From Muribaculaceae bacterium (GTDB taxonomy: Bacteria > Bacteroidota > Bacteroidia > Bacteroidales > Muribaculaceae), in assembly GCA_029062985.1 (NCBI GenBank), contig JAIDPA010000150.1:1-45379 (forward strand): DNA of 45,379 bases, written 5' to 3'. A program made the position numbers and the translations under genes. How positions within the stretch are numbered: the stretch's first letter is position 1; the number at the start of each line of letters is the position of its first letter. The notes below the pieces were generated by a model. That model was not told the origin of the DNA. It ran no database searches and saw only the letters and a list, made by a program, of their open reading frames with translations. Below are positions 1 through 7,395 of this stretch, one piece after another.

Positions 1-26
1 TGGCTCGGAGATGTGTATAAGATACA
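1..26. other. Nextera adapter-like sequence at contig edge
   Basis: Bases 2-22 are identical to the inner part of the Illumina Nextera read-2 transposase adapter (the stretch CTCGGAGATGTGTATAAGA and the two G/C bases before it). Bases 23-26 differ from the adapter at one position. The simplest reading is untrimmed adapter joined to genomic sequence near base 23-27, so these bases should not be interpreted biologically. Confidence 0.85.
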
Positions 27-267
27 TGTATTTGCCATATTGAGACCAACGCTCCAATTGATCTTTGATGGAAGTATAATTGTTAAAAGATTTATAGTCC
101 ATCATCTGAGAAATAGACGGATCGCCGTTACAGGGTTCGGATATTTTATATTCTGTTATCTTATGTGAAAACTCAGGCATCTTATCATTCGAGTTCTCCA
201 CTTTTTTTACTGTGAATTCTTTACTCCCATCTTTGTGGAGATAAAAAATAATAAAAAATTGTTCCAT
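1..267 (-). CDS. Unknown protein downstream of type III res (partial, 3' end missing)
   Basis: An ATG at 267 opens a frame that stays open to the contig edge (89 codons), starting 3 nt after the res stop (TAA-ATT-ATG), so it very likely shares the mod-res transcript. It begins MEQFFIIFYLHKDGSKEF and is rich in charged and aromatic residues; no signal peptide, membrane segment or known motif is visible. The last 7-8 codons are read through adapter-like sequence and are not real. I do not recognise the family. Its tight coupling to res suggests an accessory subunit or an unrelated cargo gene; nothing in the sequence decides this. It is missing from the ORF track because it has no stop. Confidence 0.55.
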   Translation of the reverse strand, partial: MEQFFIIFYLHKDGSKEFTVKKVENSNDKMPEFSHKITEYKISEPCNGDPSISQMMDYKSFNNYTSIKDQLERWSQYGKYMYLIHISEP

Positions 268-270
268 AAT

Positions 271-2637
271 TTATGCTTGTTGAGGATAAAAACTGTTCCA
301 ATTAAGGGTATCTGTTGTGTTCAGAATAGGAAGAGGGCTATATAGCCAATTAGAACCTTTCTGCAAAATCACACCACCAAAAAGCGGCTGCTCAGTTGTT
401 GAGTTAATTTTGATATATTCAAGGAGAGCATTATGTTTATCAGTTGCAAATATATCACTTCCTGCACTTTTGGTATCGAAAAGATATATGTGTCCGTTCT
501 TCATGCGGATAACGAAGTCAACATAAAAAAGAGCCTTTTCGCCTCCTTCCCCCTTATGGTATTCAATGGCGTAGTTGGCTTTGCCGCTATCTCCATTCTT
601 ATACCACCAGTCAATATATTGTGAATTTGCTTCAAGGAATTCGACAAATTCCTTTTCGGGATTGGAAGCGGAGTTAAGTTGGATAAACGGCAAGAGTGCA
701 TGATTTTCTGCCGGGGCAACTTGGTTGGTTTCGGCATCATATACGCGCTGTTCCGGCACTTCCCATTTGTGCTCTTTATATACACGTGTTGCGGCTGCTT
801 TAGCGGCTGCTACCTGACGCTTACGCGCATATTTTTCAAGTGCCGTTTCAAGCAGACGGTCAAATTTAGGGCGGTTCTCGTGATAGAGCACCACTTTCTT
901 TGCATCGGTTTCGTAGATACCGAAAAAGTCAGCGATTAACTCCGTGAGGAAACTTGCAATCTTATCGGTGCGACCTTTGCGTTCAAACTGACCTCCCTTG
1001 CCGTCGATATAAGCAAGAAAAACACCATCAATCTCGCCGGAGGTGCGGGCGAATTTCGCGCGTTCCACCGTCAAGGTCTGCACTTCGTTTTGGAAGTGAA
1101 CGTCCTTAGGAATTTCAATGTTAATCGTCTTTACATTGAGACGGATTGAGTTCTGAACACGCCGACGATTTTCATTTATGGTTAAATCGTCAGTTTCGGG
1201 GAGCGGTTGGTATTCATCTTCATCGCCATGCATAGCGGCAAGTTCAGCAATAGAGAACAACCCGGCGCCCTGTTCGAGCTTCCAAAAGTCGGTCGCTGTG
1301 TCGTAAAGTACCCTACGGAAGTCGGGACCGAGATAATTACGCTCAATGTTAGGTCGCTCGGAATATACTGATTTCAGCGACACATTACAAAGATTGGCGC
1401 GGCGATGCGCGGTGAGCGTATCATTCAAGATGTAACCAGCATCAGCCGTTACTATATCTATCTTCTCTTTGGCGATGTCGGTATAGACGTAGCCGACGTT
1501 AAGCAATTCGTTAGGATAATGCCTTTGTTCCGGCATACGGAGTATTCGCCCTACGGTCTGAATAGTGAACTGATCGCTTTGGAGTTTACGGAAGATAAGC
1601 AGAACTGCTGCTCGCGGACAATCCCAGCCGAGAGCGATAGCCTCTTTGAACAAAAGAACCTGTGCGAGATTGTTGGGATTTTCAATCCCGGCAAGGTTTG
1701 ATTTCTCGTTAGAGAGCCAAACGGCGAGTTTACCGTTTTCTTCGGTAATATCGCACATATATTTAAGGTAAGTCTTGACCTGCTCGGCTACCTTTTCATC
1801 TTCCGTAGTCATTGACTCTTTCTTGTCGTTGGGAAGTTGAATCAGAAGCAGAGGATTGATGTAAACACCCTCGGCTTTATAAGCCTCGGCTATTTGGTTG
1901 CGCTTTTCGAGTGCTATTTTTATAAGGCGCTCGTTGAGTGCAGTTTCATTTTCGGTGCTTCTAACCTCTATTTCAGGGTTAAGCACCACCTCTTTCTTGA
2001 TCATCTCGGCTGCTATCACATCCTGACGATACACTTTTGTTCGCTCGTCCGGGAAGGCGGTTTTTGGAGTAGCCGAGATGCGCAGTTCAACTGTGGGATT
2101 GATTCGCTCAAGCACCGCCTTTGTCTTGTCGGCAGTGTTTGACCAGAACATGTGTTCCTCGTCGATCACTGCGACAATGGGTAAGCCCAGTTCTTCTTGT
2201 GTGCGTCGGGTTATCTCATATAACGATGCACTGCTCTCACTATCTCGCACCATTATATTTTTCTCCTTATTGACGCTCTCCCAATTTACAAACAGTATCT
2301 CGCCCGGTTGAATACCCTCGCTTTGGTCAAGTTCGTCAAACATCACCGGGGTAAGTTTTCTGGTTTCTCCGAAAGCCCCTTTGAGGCTCATGTAACTTTG
2401 GAGATGCAGTTTACGGGGAGCAAACCATATGAAGGCGCACTCCTTGAAACGGCTGTCGCCGCGTGTGCGTAGTTCGTCAACTATATTGGCAAGCGTCTGA
2501 CAGGCCATTACGGTTTTTCCGGCACCTGTTGGAGCCTCGAAAACAATCTTACGTCTGGAGCCTCCGAGGTTAAGCAACTTAATGGTCTTGTCGGTGAGTT
2601 CGCTGATTGCGTCCTGTTGATATATCAGTGTTTTCAT
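271..2637 (-). CDS. res: Type III restriction enzyme, Res subunit (helicase-nuclease)
   Basis: The 788-residue protein is the ATP-dependent restriction subunit of a type III system. It acts with Mod, translocates on DNA and cuts near unmethylated sites. Visible motifs: Walker A APTGAGKT (residues 35-42), the DEEH box (159-162), SATPKT motif III (188-193), a motif VI-like QTVGRILRMPE near residue 370, and a C-terminal PD-(D/E)XK-like nuclease with YVDFVI and FDTKS (roughly 690-740). The ATG overlaps the mod stop by 4 nt (ATGA), indicating translational coupling. The length is at the short end for Res proteins but all core motifs are present, so it looks intact. Family assignment is secure; the cleavage activity is inferred. 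Confidence 0.92.
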   Translation of the reverse strand: MKTLIYQQDAISELTDKTIKLLNLGGSRRKIVFEAPTGAGKTVMACQTLANIVDELRTRGDSRFKECAFIWFAPRKLHLQSYMSLKGAFGETRKLTPVMFDELDQSEGIQPGEILFVNWESVNKEKNIMVRDSESSASLYEITRRTQEELGLPIVAVIDEEHMFWSNTADKTKAVLERINPTVELRISATPKTAFPDERTKVYRQDVIAAEMIKKEVVLNPEIEVRSTENETALNERLIKIALEKRNQIAEAYKAEGVYINPLLLIQLPNDKKESMTTEDEKVAEQVKTYLKYMCDITEENGKLAVWLSNEKSNLAGIENPNNLAQVLLFKEAIALGWDCPRAAVLLIFRKLQSDQFTIQTVGRILRMPEQRHYPNELLNVGYVYTDIAKEKIDIVTADAGYILNDTLTAHRRANLCNVSLKSVYSERPNIERNYLGPDFRRVLYDTATDFWKLEQGAGLFSIAELAAMHGDEDEYQPLPETDDLTINENRRRVQNSIRLNVKTINIEIPKDVHFQNEVQTLTVERAKFARTSGEIDGVFLAYIDGKGGQFERKGRTDKIASFLTELIADFFGIYETDAKKVVLYHENRPKFDRLLETALEKYARKRQVAAAKAAATRVYKEHKWEVPEQRVYDAETNQVAPAENHALLPFIQLNSASNPEKEFVEFLEANSQYIDWWYKNGDSGKANYAIEYHKGEGGEKALFYVDFVIRMKNGHIYLFDTKSAGSDIFATDKHNALLEYIKINSTTEQPLFGGVILQKGSNWLYSPLPILNTTDTLNWNSFYPQQA

Positions 2638-4487
2638 TCGTCGCCTCCTTCCTCTGAAAATAGTCCACCAATTTCATCATCATTTTCTATAGCGAGTGCA
2701 TCTTCTTCCTCTGATTCGAGCGGTTTACGCTTCGGTTTCGGAAGGATGCGCTTGTAAGTGTTGTAAATAGCCTGCGGTAAGGCGCAAAGTTCAACTTTGT
2801 CGTTGACCGGCTCGAAACTTGCCTCCCACGGGTCCTCACTCGGAGAGAATACATAGACCTTAATCTTCGAGTCGGTTTCCACCTTTTCTATCATCTTGAC
2901 GATTTCATCTACATATCGTTCGTCATATATAATGAGCATTTTCTTATTGCCATGCTCGAAGTAACGATATATGTTTTTGAAGGTCGGCAGACCGGCAAAA
3001 GTCTTCTTCTCTGCATAAAGGTTTTCCTTGATGCAGAGCATATCGGTAGAGAGTTGAACTAAGCAACGCATATTTTTGGTGGAGCGACTGCGTCCTACAA
3101 AGTCAGTGCGATAGTAGCGGAGATTATTGTTGTGAAGTCCCTCTACGTACTCGCCATTCGGTTTCGTATAGCCCTCGATAACACGCTTGTTTCGCTCGTA
3201 AGTAACATTCTCGCAGATACCATTTTCATTGTTGGTGCAGAGAATACATGTACGATTACCTCCATCTTCGGCATTAAGTTGCATGACAGCGTGAAGCGTA
3301 GTGCCTGAACCTGCGAAGAAGTCAATAACGGTAACCGCTTTATTGAAATAGCTATTTGCTAATATCAATTTTTTAACCAAATTTACTGGTTTAGAATATT
3401 GGAATGGTCTATCTGTTGCAAAAACTTCTTTTAGAAGTTCATAGGCATCTTCATTTGTAGCACCTTCTTCTCGTCCGTCTATAAATGAGGGCATTGCTTT
3501 AATGGATTCATTATTATGCCGTATGACACGAACTTGGAAATTTTTAGTGTTAACAATGACCTCAGTGCCATTTTTTAGTTCTTGTTCAAGAAATTCTTGA
3601 CCCCATACAAAAGGTGCTTTTATTTTTACTGGAGTAATAAATGTTCCTCCTTTAGCAATTACATCTTCTATAAGTTCGCTCGCACTCGTACCTACACCAT
3701 AAACACCTTTTTTATATACTCCATCAGGGAGTTTTGTCTTAATTATATTTGGAGGGAAAGTAAGAACTTTAGCAGTATTGGTTCTTTTAATAATAGGTTG
3801 CGATTCACTATTCCTGGGTAACCCACCAAATAACTGAATGTTTGGATTGCGGGTATAAATCAGGATATATTCTGTTAGAGATACGACTTTATTAGAAAGA
3901 AAAGATCCTTTTCTTTTCTTAAACCAGACCAATTGACCTACAAACTTATTCCCACCAAATCCGTAATCAGGATCATCGCAAAGAAGTTTCAAATTGGCTT
4001 GTTCGTTATCATCTATGGAGATGAATATAACGCCATTTTCACTAAGTAGTTTTTTTGCAATGCGGAGACGTTTAGACATAAACGACAGCCATTTTGAATG
4101 ACGGTAGCTATCCTCGTTATCAACGTAAGAGTCGTTATAGACGAAGTCTTTGTTGCCAGTATTATAAGGAGGATCTATATAGATTACGTCGATTTTCCCT
4201 GCGTGGGTGTACGCGAGGGTGGCAAGGGCTTCGAGGTTGTCCCCCTCGATTAGAATATGGTTAGGCGCATCAGGACCCGCCTCAGTCAATGCACGGTCTT
4301 TATCCTCTACAAGTATAGGAAGCTCTTCGCGTAGACGTTCCTCCACGGCTTCCGGTTTATCCTCCCATACAAGTCCGTAAGTTTTATGTTCGCGCAATAG
4401 TCCGAGAAGAGCAGAACGTTCATCATCTGTAAGTCCCTTAATAGTCTTTATACGCTCAATCAGTTTGTGTCGGTCAGTCGCTTTCAT
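2634..4487 (-). CDS. mod: Type III DNA adenine methyltransferase, Mod subunit
   Basis: The 617-residue Mod modifies adenine in the recognition site and supplies sequence specificity to the Mod-Res complex. The order DPPY (residues 105-108) then FAGSGTT (391-397) is the beta-class arrangement typical of Mod proteins. The region between them (about 175-385) should hold the target recognition domain and is encoded by DNA clearly richer in A+T than both ends of the gene, suggesting this part was exchanged. The gene is first in a mod-res-unknown operon. Its likely promoter lies in repeat copy 1 (4845-4910), leaving a leader of about 370 nt. No simple repeat tract suggesting phase variation was seen in the gene. 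Confidence 0.93.
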   Translation of the reverse strand: MKATDRHKLIERIKTIKGLTDDERSALLGLLREHKTYGLVWEDKPEAVEERLREELPILVEDKDRALTEAGPDAPNHILIEGDNLEALATLAYTHAGKIDVIYIDPPYNTGNKDFVYNDSYVDNEDSYRHSKWLSFMSKRLRIAKKLLSENGVIFISIDDNEQANLKLLCDDPDYGFGGNKFVGQLVWFKKRKGSFLSNKVVSLTEYILIYTRNPNIQLFGGLPRNSESQPIIKRTNTAKVLTFPPNIIKTKLPDGVYKKGVYGVGTSASELIEDVIAKGGTFITPVKIKAPFVWGQEFLEQELKNGTEVIVNTKNFQVRVIRHNNESIKAMPSFIDGREEGATNEDAYELLKEVFATDRPFQYSKPVNLVKKLILANSYFNKAVTVIDFFAGSGTTLHAVMQLNAEDGGNRTCILCTNNENGICENVTYERNKRVIEGYTKPNGEYVEGLHNNNLRYYRTDFVGRSRSTKNMRCLVQLSTDMLCIKENLYAEKKTFAGLPTFKNIYRYFEHGNKKMLIIYDERYVDEIVKMIEKVETDSKIKVYVFSPSEDPWEASFEPVNDKVELCALPQAIYNTYKRILPKPKRKPLESEEEDALAIENDDEIGGLFSEEGGDE

Positions 4488-4857
4488 GGAGATTCAAAAG
4501 AATCGCGGACTCTCCTCGCAATCAGTCTGGCAGGTTTATAAAAAAGACGTGAGAGTCTGTACTTCGCATATCTGTTCAATAGTGGTACCTGCCAGGGAAA
4601 CCCTTACAACCAGATTAGCTTTTCGAGACCTCACGCCGGTATATAACTATCCCAAACCCACTCCATGCCAATGAAGGCACAGAATGAGCCGGATAGGTAA
4701 ATACATACCCGTGAGCATCTACTTTAGCATTATTCCTGGTTGTAAATTCAAAAACTGGCAGGTTTTCTATTGAACAAGAATAAAGCGCGAGTAAACGCCT
4801 TTTACATTAATTAAACTCCCACCACGTTTCCTCTCTCGAAACCCGTCGGCGTGAGTC
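4488..4857 (-). promoter_or_regulatory. Long 5' leader of mod with mutually exclusive stems
   Basis: No convincing ORF occupies this stretch; the best reading frames are under 20 codons. If transcription begins in repeat copy 1, mod has a ~370-nt untranslated leader. On the mod strand the 9-mer ACCTGCCAG occurs at 4755-4763 and 4527-4535, and its exact complement CTGGCAGGT lies between them at 4587-4595. The middle arm can therefore pair with either flank but not both, a layout common in regulatory leaders. Function is inferred; it could also be the remains of a lost gene. Confidence 0.4.
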
Positions 4858-4910
4858 TTTCCGCAAAGTTAATAACTTTCCCCCATTTTACCCCCAAAAT
4901 ACCTCGGAAA
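4845..4910 (-). repeat. Promoter-like repeat cassette, copy 1 (upstream of mod)
   Basis: First of four same-orientation copies of a ~60-bp sequence with the shared core TCTTTCCGCAAAGTTAATAA as read on the plus strand. On the minus strand the core gives TTAACTTTGCGG, containing TAACTTTG, a perfect -7 box of the Bacteroidota type (4864-4871). A TTTTG lies 23 nt further upstream, slightly more than usual. Both the promoter part and the first ~20 nt of the transcript (GACTCACGCCG) are conserved. Confidence 0.7.
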
Positions 4911-5036
4911 ATATCTCCTTAATTTCTTCCTTTTCTCAATTATAGACGTGTTCTTACCGGAAACCAAATAAAAATTACTAATTTTTTGACCTTTTATAAA
5001 AATTTCAATGAAAATTAGACAATTTTTGATGAAAAA

Positions 5037-5147
5037 TTTGTCTAATTAAAAAAAAAATCTCAATTTTGCATTTGAAAAGCGCTTCATTAACCGAAAGGCT
5101 ACGTTTGACCGTAGTTGATTAGATGTAGGTTAATTGAGCGTTTTTTT
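5037..5147 (+). ncRNA. Candidate small RNA with own promoter and terminator
   Basis: On the plus strand TTTG (5037-5040), a 20-nt spacer and CAATTTTG (5061-5068) resemble a -33/-7 promoter with one mismatch. About 10 nt on, a 13-bp imperfect stem (5080-5092 with 5128-5140, one mismatch and one G-U) encloses a small hairpin (CTACG/CGTAG, 5099-5114) and is followed by seven T. This would give an RNA of about 65-70 nt. The structure may instead serve only as the terminator of the convergent DUF3800 gene, whose stop codon lies in the T run. Confidence 0.4.
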
Positions 5148-5970
5148 ATGGCTTTGCCTGTGAATAATCGCGACAATAATTACTTGGTTTAAATGACCAA
5201 TGCCGGTAAGGATATGTCCATTTATCTTTATATGACTGAATCCCCGTACTTACGCCTATATTGAAATTAGGTTTCAATTCATATATTTTTGAGAGAATGT
5301 ATTTATAAAGTTTTTCTTTTAAAACAGTGCGTTTCCCTCTTTTTCCGGTATCCGGTTGCTTGATTTTATGTTTATTATTGAGTCGGAAACACATTGCACC
5401 TAAAATAAGATCCAACAATTGTAAAGGAAGATGCTTGGATGAATCCACTTCAATAATATCATTCTCTTCAATTCGTATCTTATTAGCTTTAAAATTTACA
5501 TCGTTATTAAGATTAAGTATGTATTTCTTGAATTGTTCTACCTGAGAACCTCTTGCAGGAATATCGTCAATATATAACCTTACTCTCCTTTCATTCTCCG
5601 GCCAATCACAATATTTTAGACCAAATCCATGTTTTATGAATTCATAATAAAGAATTGTGAACTCATTTTCTTTGTGTCCTTCTGTAAGATAAACAGCCTT
5701 AAATTGATTGTTATGAAAGAAGATCCTTATCTTGGCATATCCTTTTTTTAGAATGTCAAAAATAAAGTCAACGATTCTAATATATTTTTCATAAGTGTAA
5801 CCATTAACCTTTTGCCATTTAATCTCCTCCTTAATACCTATTTCCTCACAAAGCTGAGTCAGATTAGAAATTATCTCCTCATAGTAGATACTATTTATAA
5901 GAATCCCACCATAAAAATTTGAAAAGTAGGCTCCTTTCTTATCACTTTCGTCTAACCAAATATATATCAT
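5146..5970 (-). CDS. DUF3800 domain protein
   Basis: The 274-residue protein begins MIYIWLDESDKKG and has the DUF3800 layout: an acidic DE pair near the N-terminus, a central YIDD (about residue 150), and a late segment LPLQLLDLILGAMCFRLNN. The family is predicted to have an RNase H-like fold with acidic catalytic residues; its biochemical role is not established, but members are common in phage-defence and mobile regions. It stands alone between the mod promoter region and the nucleotidyltransferase genes, preceded by repeat copy 2, and is AT-rich like the rest of the island. There is no signal peptide, so it is expected in the cytoplasm. Family call good, function unknown. Confidence 0.75.
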   Translation of the reverse strand: MIYIWLDESDKKGAYFSNFYGGILINSIYYEEIISNLTQLCEEIGIKEEIKWQKVNGYTYEKYIRIVDFIFDILKKGYAKIRIFFHNNQFKAVYLTEGHKENEFTILYYEFIKHGFGLKYCDWPENERRVRLYIDDIPARGSQVEQFKKYILNLNNDVNFKANKIRIEENDIIEVDSSKHLPLQLLDLILGAMCFRLNNKHKIKQPDTGKRGKRTVLKEKLYKYILSKIYELKPNFNIGVSTGIQSYKDKWTYPYRHWSFKPSNYCRDYSQAKP

Positions 5971-6070
5971 TTTTTTATCCTTTTAAAGGTGTTCCCAAAC
6001 CTCAAATAATTTCTTCGAAGGTAGTATTACCATTCTAAAACATAAAATGACTAAATTTATTATAACTCTC

Positions 6071-6127
6071 CGTCGGCGTGAGTCTTTCCACAAAGTTAAT
6101 AACTTTCCCCCATTTTACCCCAAAAAA
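6071..6127 (-). repeat. Promoter-like repeat cassette, copy 2 (upstream of DUF3800)
   Basis: Same cassette as copy 1, with one change in the core (CCACAAAG for CCGCAAAG). The minus-strand TAACTTTG -7 box is at 6091-6098, so the DUF3800 leader would be ~110 nt. It directly follows the broken HEPN remnant of the neighbouring module. Confidence 0.7.
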
Positions 6128-6154
6128 CAAAAAAATAATAGCAAGTTTTAATTA

Positions 6155-6211
6155 TCATCTGCTCTGAAAGATTCTTACAGCGAGTAATTTATTATCACGG
6201 TCAAGAGTCAT
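6155..6211 (-). pseudogene. Remnant of HEPN toxin gene (18 codons)
   Basis: An ATG overlaps the stop of the nucleotidyltransferase gene as ATGA and encodes MTLDRDNKLLAVRIFQSR before a stop. The overlap and the sequence resemble the N-terminus of the HEPN proteins (COG2250 type) usually encoded right after such MNT genes. The rest of the toxin is gone; the DNA runs into an A/T tract and repeat copy 2. The family match rests on only 18 residues plus position, so it is tentative. Confidence 0.45.
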
Positions 6212-6528
6212 AATAAAATAGCATCGTTTTGTACATTCATATAGAATGCGGTATGTTCCTCAGCAGCCCATTCGCTTTTTGTATACAGCACCGGAGTGAT
6301 TTGTTCTCCAAGTTTCCATCCTATTTCAGTGAAAGGGTACGCATATTTCTCAAACGCATTTTCAATATCCACACCATCTTCCGCAACAATCAAAAGATCC
6401 CAATCAGACGAATTCACAGCCTCCCCTCTTGCTCGTGAACCATATAGATATACAGAAACCTTGGAATCAACAAAAAGTTCTTTTGCTAAATCCCTTATTG
6501 CAGTCAATATTTTATTAAAACGAGTCAA
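6208..6528 (-). CDS. MNT-type nucleotidyltransferase (orphan antitoxin-like)
   Basis: The 106-residue protein has the minimal nucleotidyltransferase signature GS-x10-DxD (YGSRARGEAVNSSDWDLL, about residues 29-46). Such small proteins usually act as antitoxins that modify or neutralise a HEPN RNase toxin encoded next to them. Here the expected downstream HEPN gene survives only as an 18-codon remnant overlapping the stop, so this copy appears to be orphaned. Repeat copy 3 supplies a likely promoter (TAACTTTG at 6591-6598, leader ~55 nt). It could still counter a related toxin elsewhere, including the adjacent HepT, but it is less similar to the neighbouring MntA than true duplicates would be. 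Confidence 0.75.
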   Translation of the reverse strand: MTRFNKILTAIRDLAKELFVDSKVSVYLYGSRARGEAVNSSDWDLLIVAEDGVDIENAFEKYAYPFTEIGWKLGEQITPVLYTKSEWAAEEHTAFYMNVQNDAILL

Positions 6529-6572
6529 AATAAGATGTCATTTGAGTTATTCCTCCTACCACATAAATGGAG

Positions 6573-6637
6573 CCGGCGTGAGTCTTTCCGCAAAGTTAAT
6601 AACTTTCCCTCATTTTACCCCCAAAATACCCAGGGAA
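6573..6637 (-). repeat. Promoter-like repeat cassette, copy 3 (upstream of orphan MNT)
   Basis: Matches copy 1 almost base for base, including the trailing CCCCCAAAATACC segment. It lies between the HepT stop (6645) and the orphan MNT start (6528), separating the two nucleotidyltransferase modules into different transcripts. Minus-strand -7 box at 6591-6598. Confidence 0.7.
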
Positions 6638-6644
6638 AAAAGTT

Positions 6645-7016
6645 CTATATCAGACCTTGTTCTTTACATCTTTCCTCATATTCCTCAATAAGAATTAAAA
6701 TATCTTTCTTCAATTCCGGAATATGACGTATCACTAATCCCCACAGGAACTCCGGACGAACAGAATCATAGCCATGTATGATTCTATTTCTGGTATTTAT
6801 TATTTCCTTGGCATGCGGCAACGGGAAATCGGTTTTAATCTTCAATATCCTATTTATAGCCTCTCCCATAATTTCTGTTTTTCTTTCAACAGCACTAATT
6901 CGGAGAATATCCTTCTCAAACACATCAAATCTTTTGGGATAATCTTCAAAAAAACTTTCAACTGCCCTAATGGCATCAAGCACATCATTAAGATAAACTA
7001 AAATATAATCATCCAT
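6645..7016 (-). CDS. hepT: HepT-like HEPN RNase toxin (DUF86)
   Basis: The 123-residue protein carries the HepT hallmark R-x4-H-x-Y as RNRIIHGY (residues 76-83), the catalytic motif of HEPN RNases, together with the family's ERKTEIMGEAINRIL segment. HepT toxins cut RNA; in studied pairs MntA silences them by attaching AMP to the tyrosine of this motif. The gene overlaps the upstream mntA by 8 nt, the usual antitoxin-first order, and all key residues are present, so this pair looks functional. It acts in the cytoplasm. The homology and pairing are clear; actual toxicity is inferred. Confidence 0.88.
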   Translation of the reverse strand: MDDYILVYLNDVLDAIRAVESFFEDYPKRFDVFEKDILRISAVERKTEIMGEAINRILKIKTDFPLPHAKEIINTRNRIIHGYDSVRPEFLWGLVIRHIPELKKDILILIEEYEERCKEQGLI

Positions 7017-7314
7017 AAATCACTTTTTTTCTCTTGTCTATCATTTTTTTAAAGATTGGATTCAATCGCTTTCCATCTTCAATAAGATCCACCTTACGAT
7101 TAAACAGCTTTTCTAATGCGTAGCGAAGGGAAAAATAATTTGCAACATAATCAAATTTATCCGGATCCTGAGGCTCAAAATCTACAAGCAAATCAACATC
7201 ACTTCCTTCATTGAATCTTTCTGTAAGAATAGATCCAAAGACAGCAAGCGATCTGACCTTATGTTTCCGACATAAGTCAAAAATACGCTGTATGTTTAAT
7301 TCTATCAATCGCAT
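7009..7314 (-). CDS. mntA: MntA-like nucleotidyltransferase antitoxin
   Basis: The 101-residue protein has the complete MntA signature GS-x10-DxD (FGSILTERFNEGSDVDLLVDF) and a third acidic residue in RKVDLIED, as expected for an active minimal nucleotidyltransferase. It would adenylylate and neutralise HepT, encoded immediately downstream with an 8-nt overlap (type VII toxin-antitoxin). The start is the ATG at 7314, about 30 nt below the predicted start point of repeat copy 4. The short leader and the lack of other genes in between suggest that copy 4 drives this pair. Confidence 0.88.
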   Translation of the reverse strand: MRLIELNIQRIFDLCRKHKVRSLAVFGSILTERFNEGSDVDLLVDFEPQDPDKFDYVANYFSLRYALEKLFNRKVDLIEDGKRLNPIFKKMIDKRKKVIYG

Positions 7315-7333
7315 AGTATGCTAATTCCCCTTC

Positions 7334-7395
7334 AGCGTGAGTCTTTCCGCAAAGTTAATAACTTTCCACCATTTTAACCCCAAATACCTTGAAAA
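7334..7395 (-). repeat. Promoter-like repeat cassette, copy 4 (upstream of mntA-hepT)
   Basis: Most divergent of the four copies (TTCAGCG for CGGCG; CACCATTTTAACCCC for CCCCATTTTACCCC), but the TAACTTTG box is intact (7350-7357 on the minus strand). It is the copy closest to its gene, ~30 nt from predicted start point to ATG. Confidence 0.65.

Noticed and set aside
4465-4674. 69-codon plus-strand ORF over the mod start
   Set aside because: Overlaps the mod N-terminus on the other strand, with no promoter or recognisable sequence.
6208-7314. Three genes as one MntA-HepT-MNT operon
   Set aside because: Repeat copy 3 with its own promoter box separates the orphan MNT gene from hepT, and the orphan has its own HEPN remnant.
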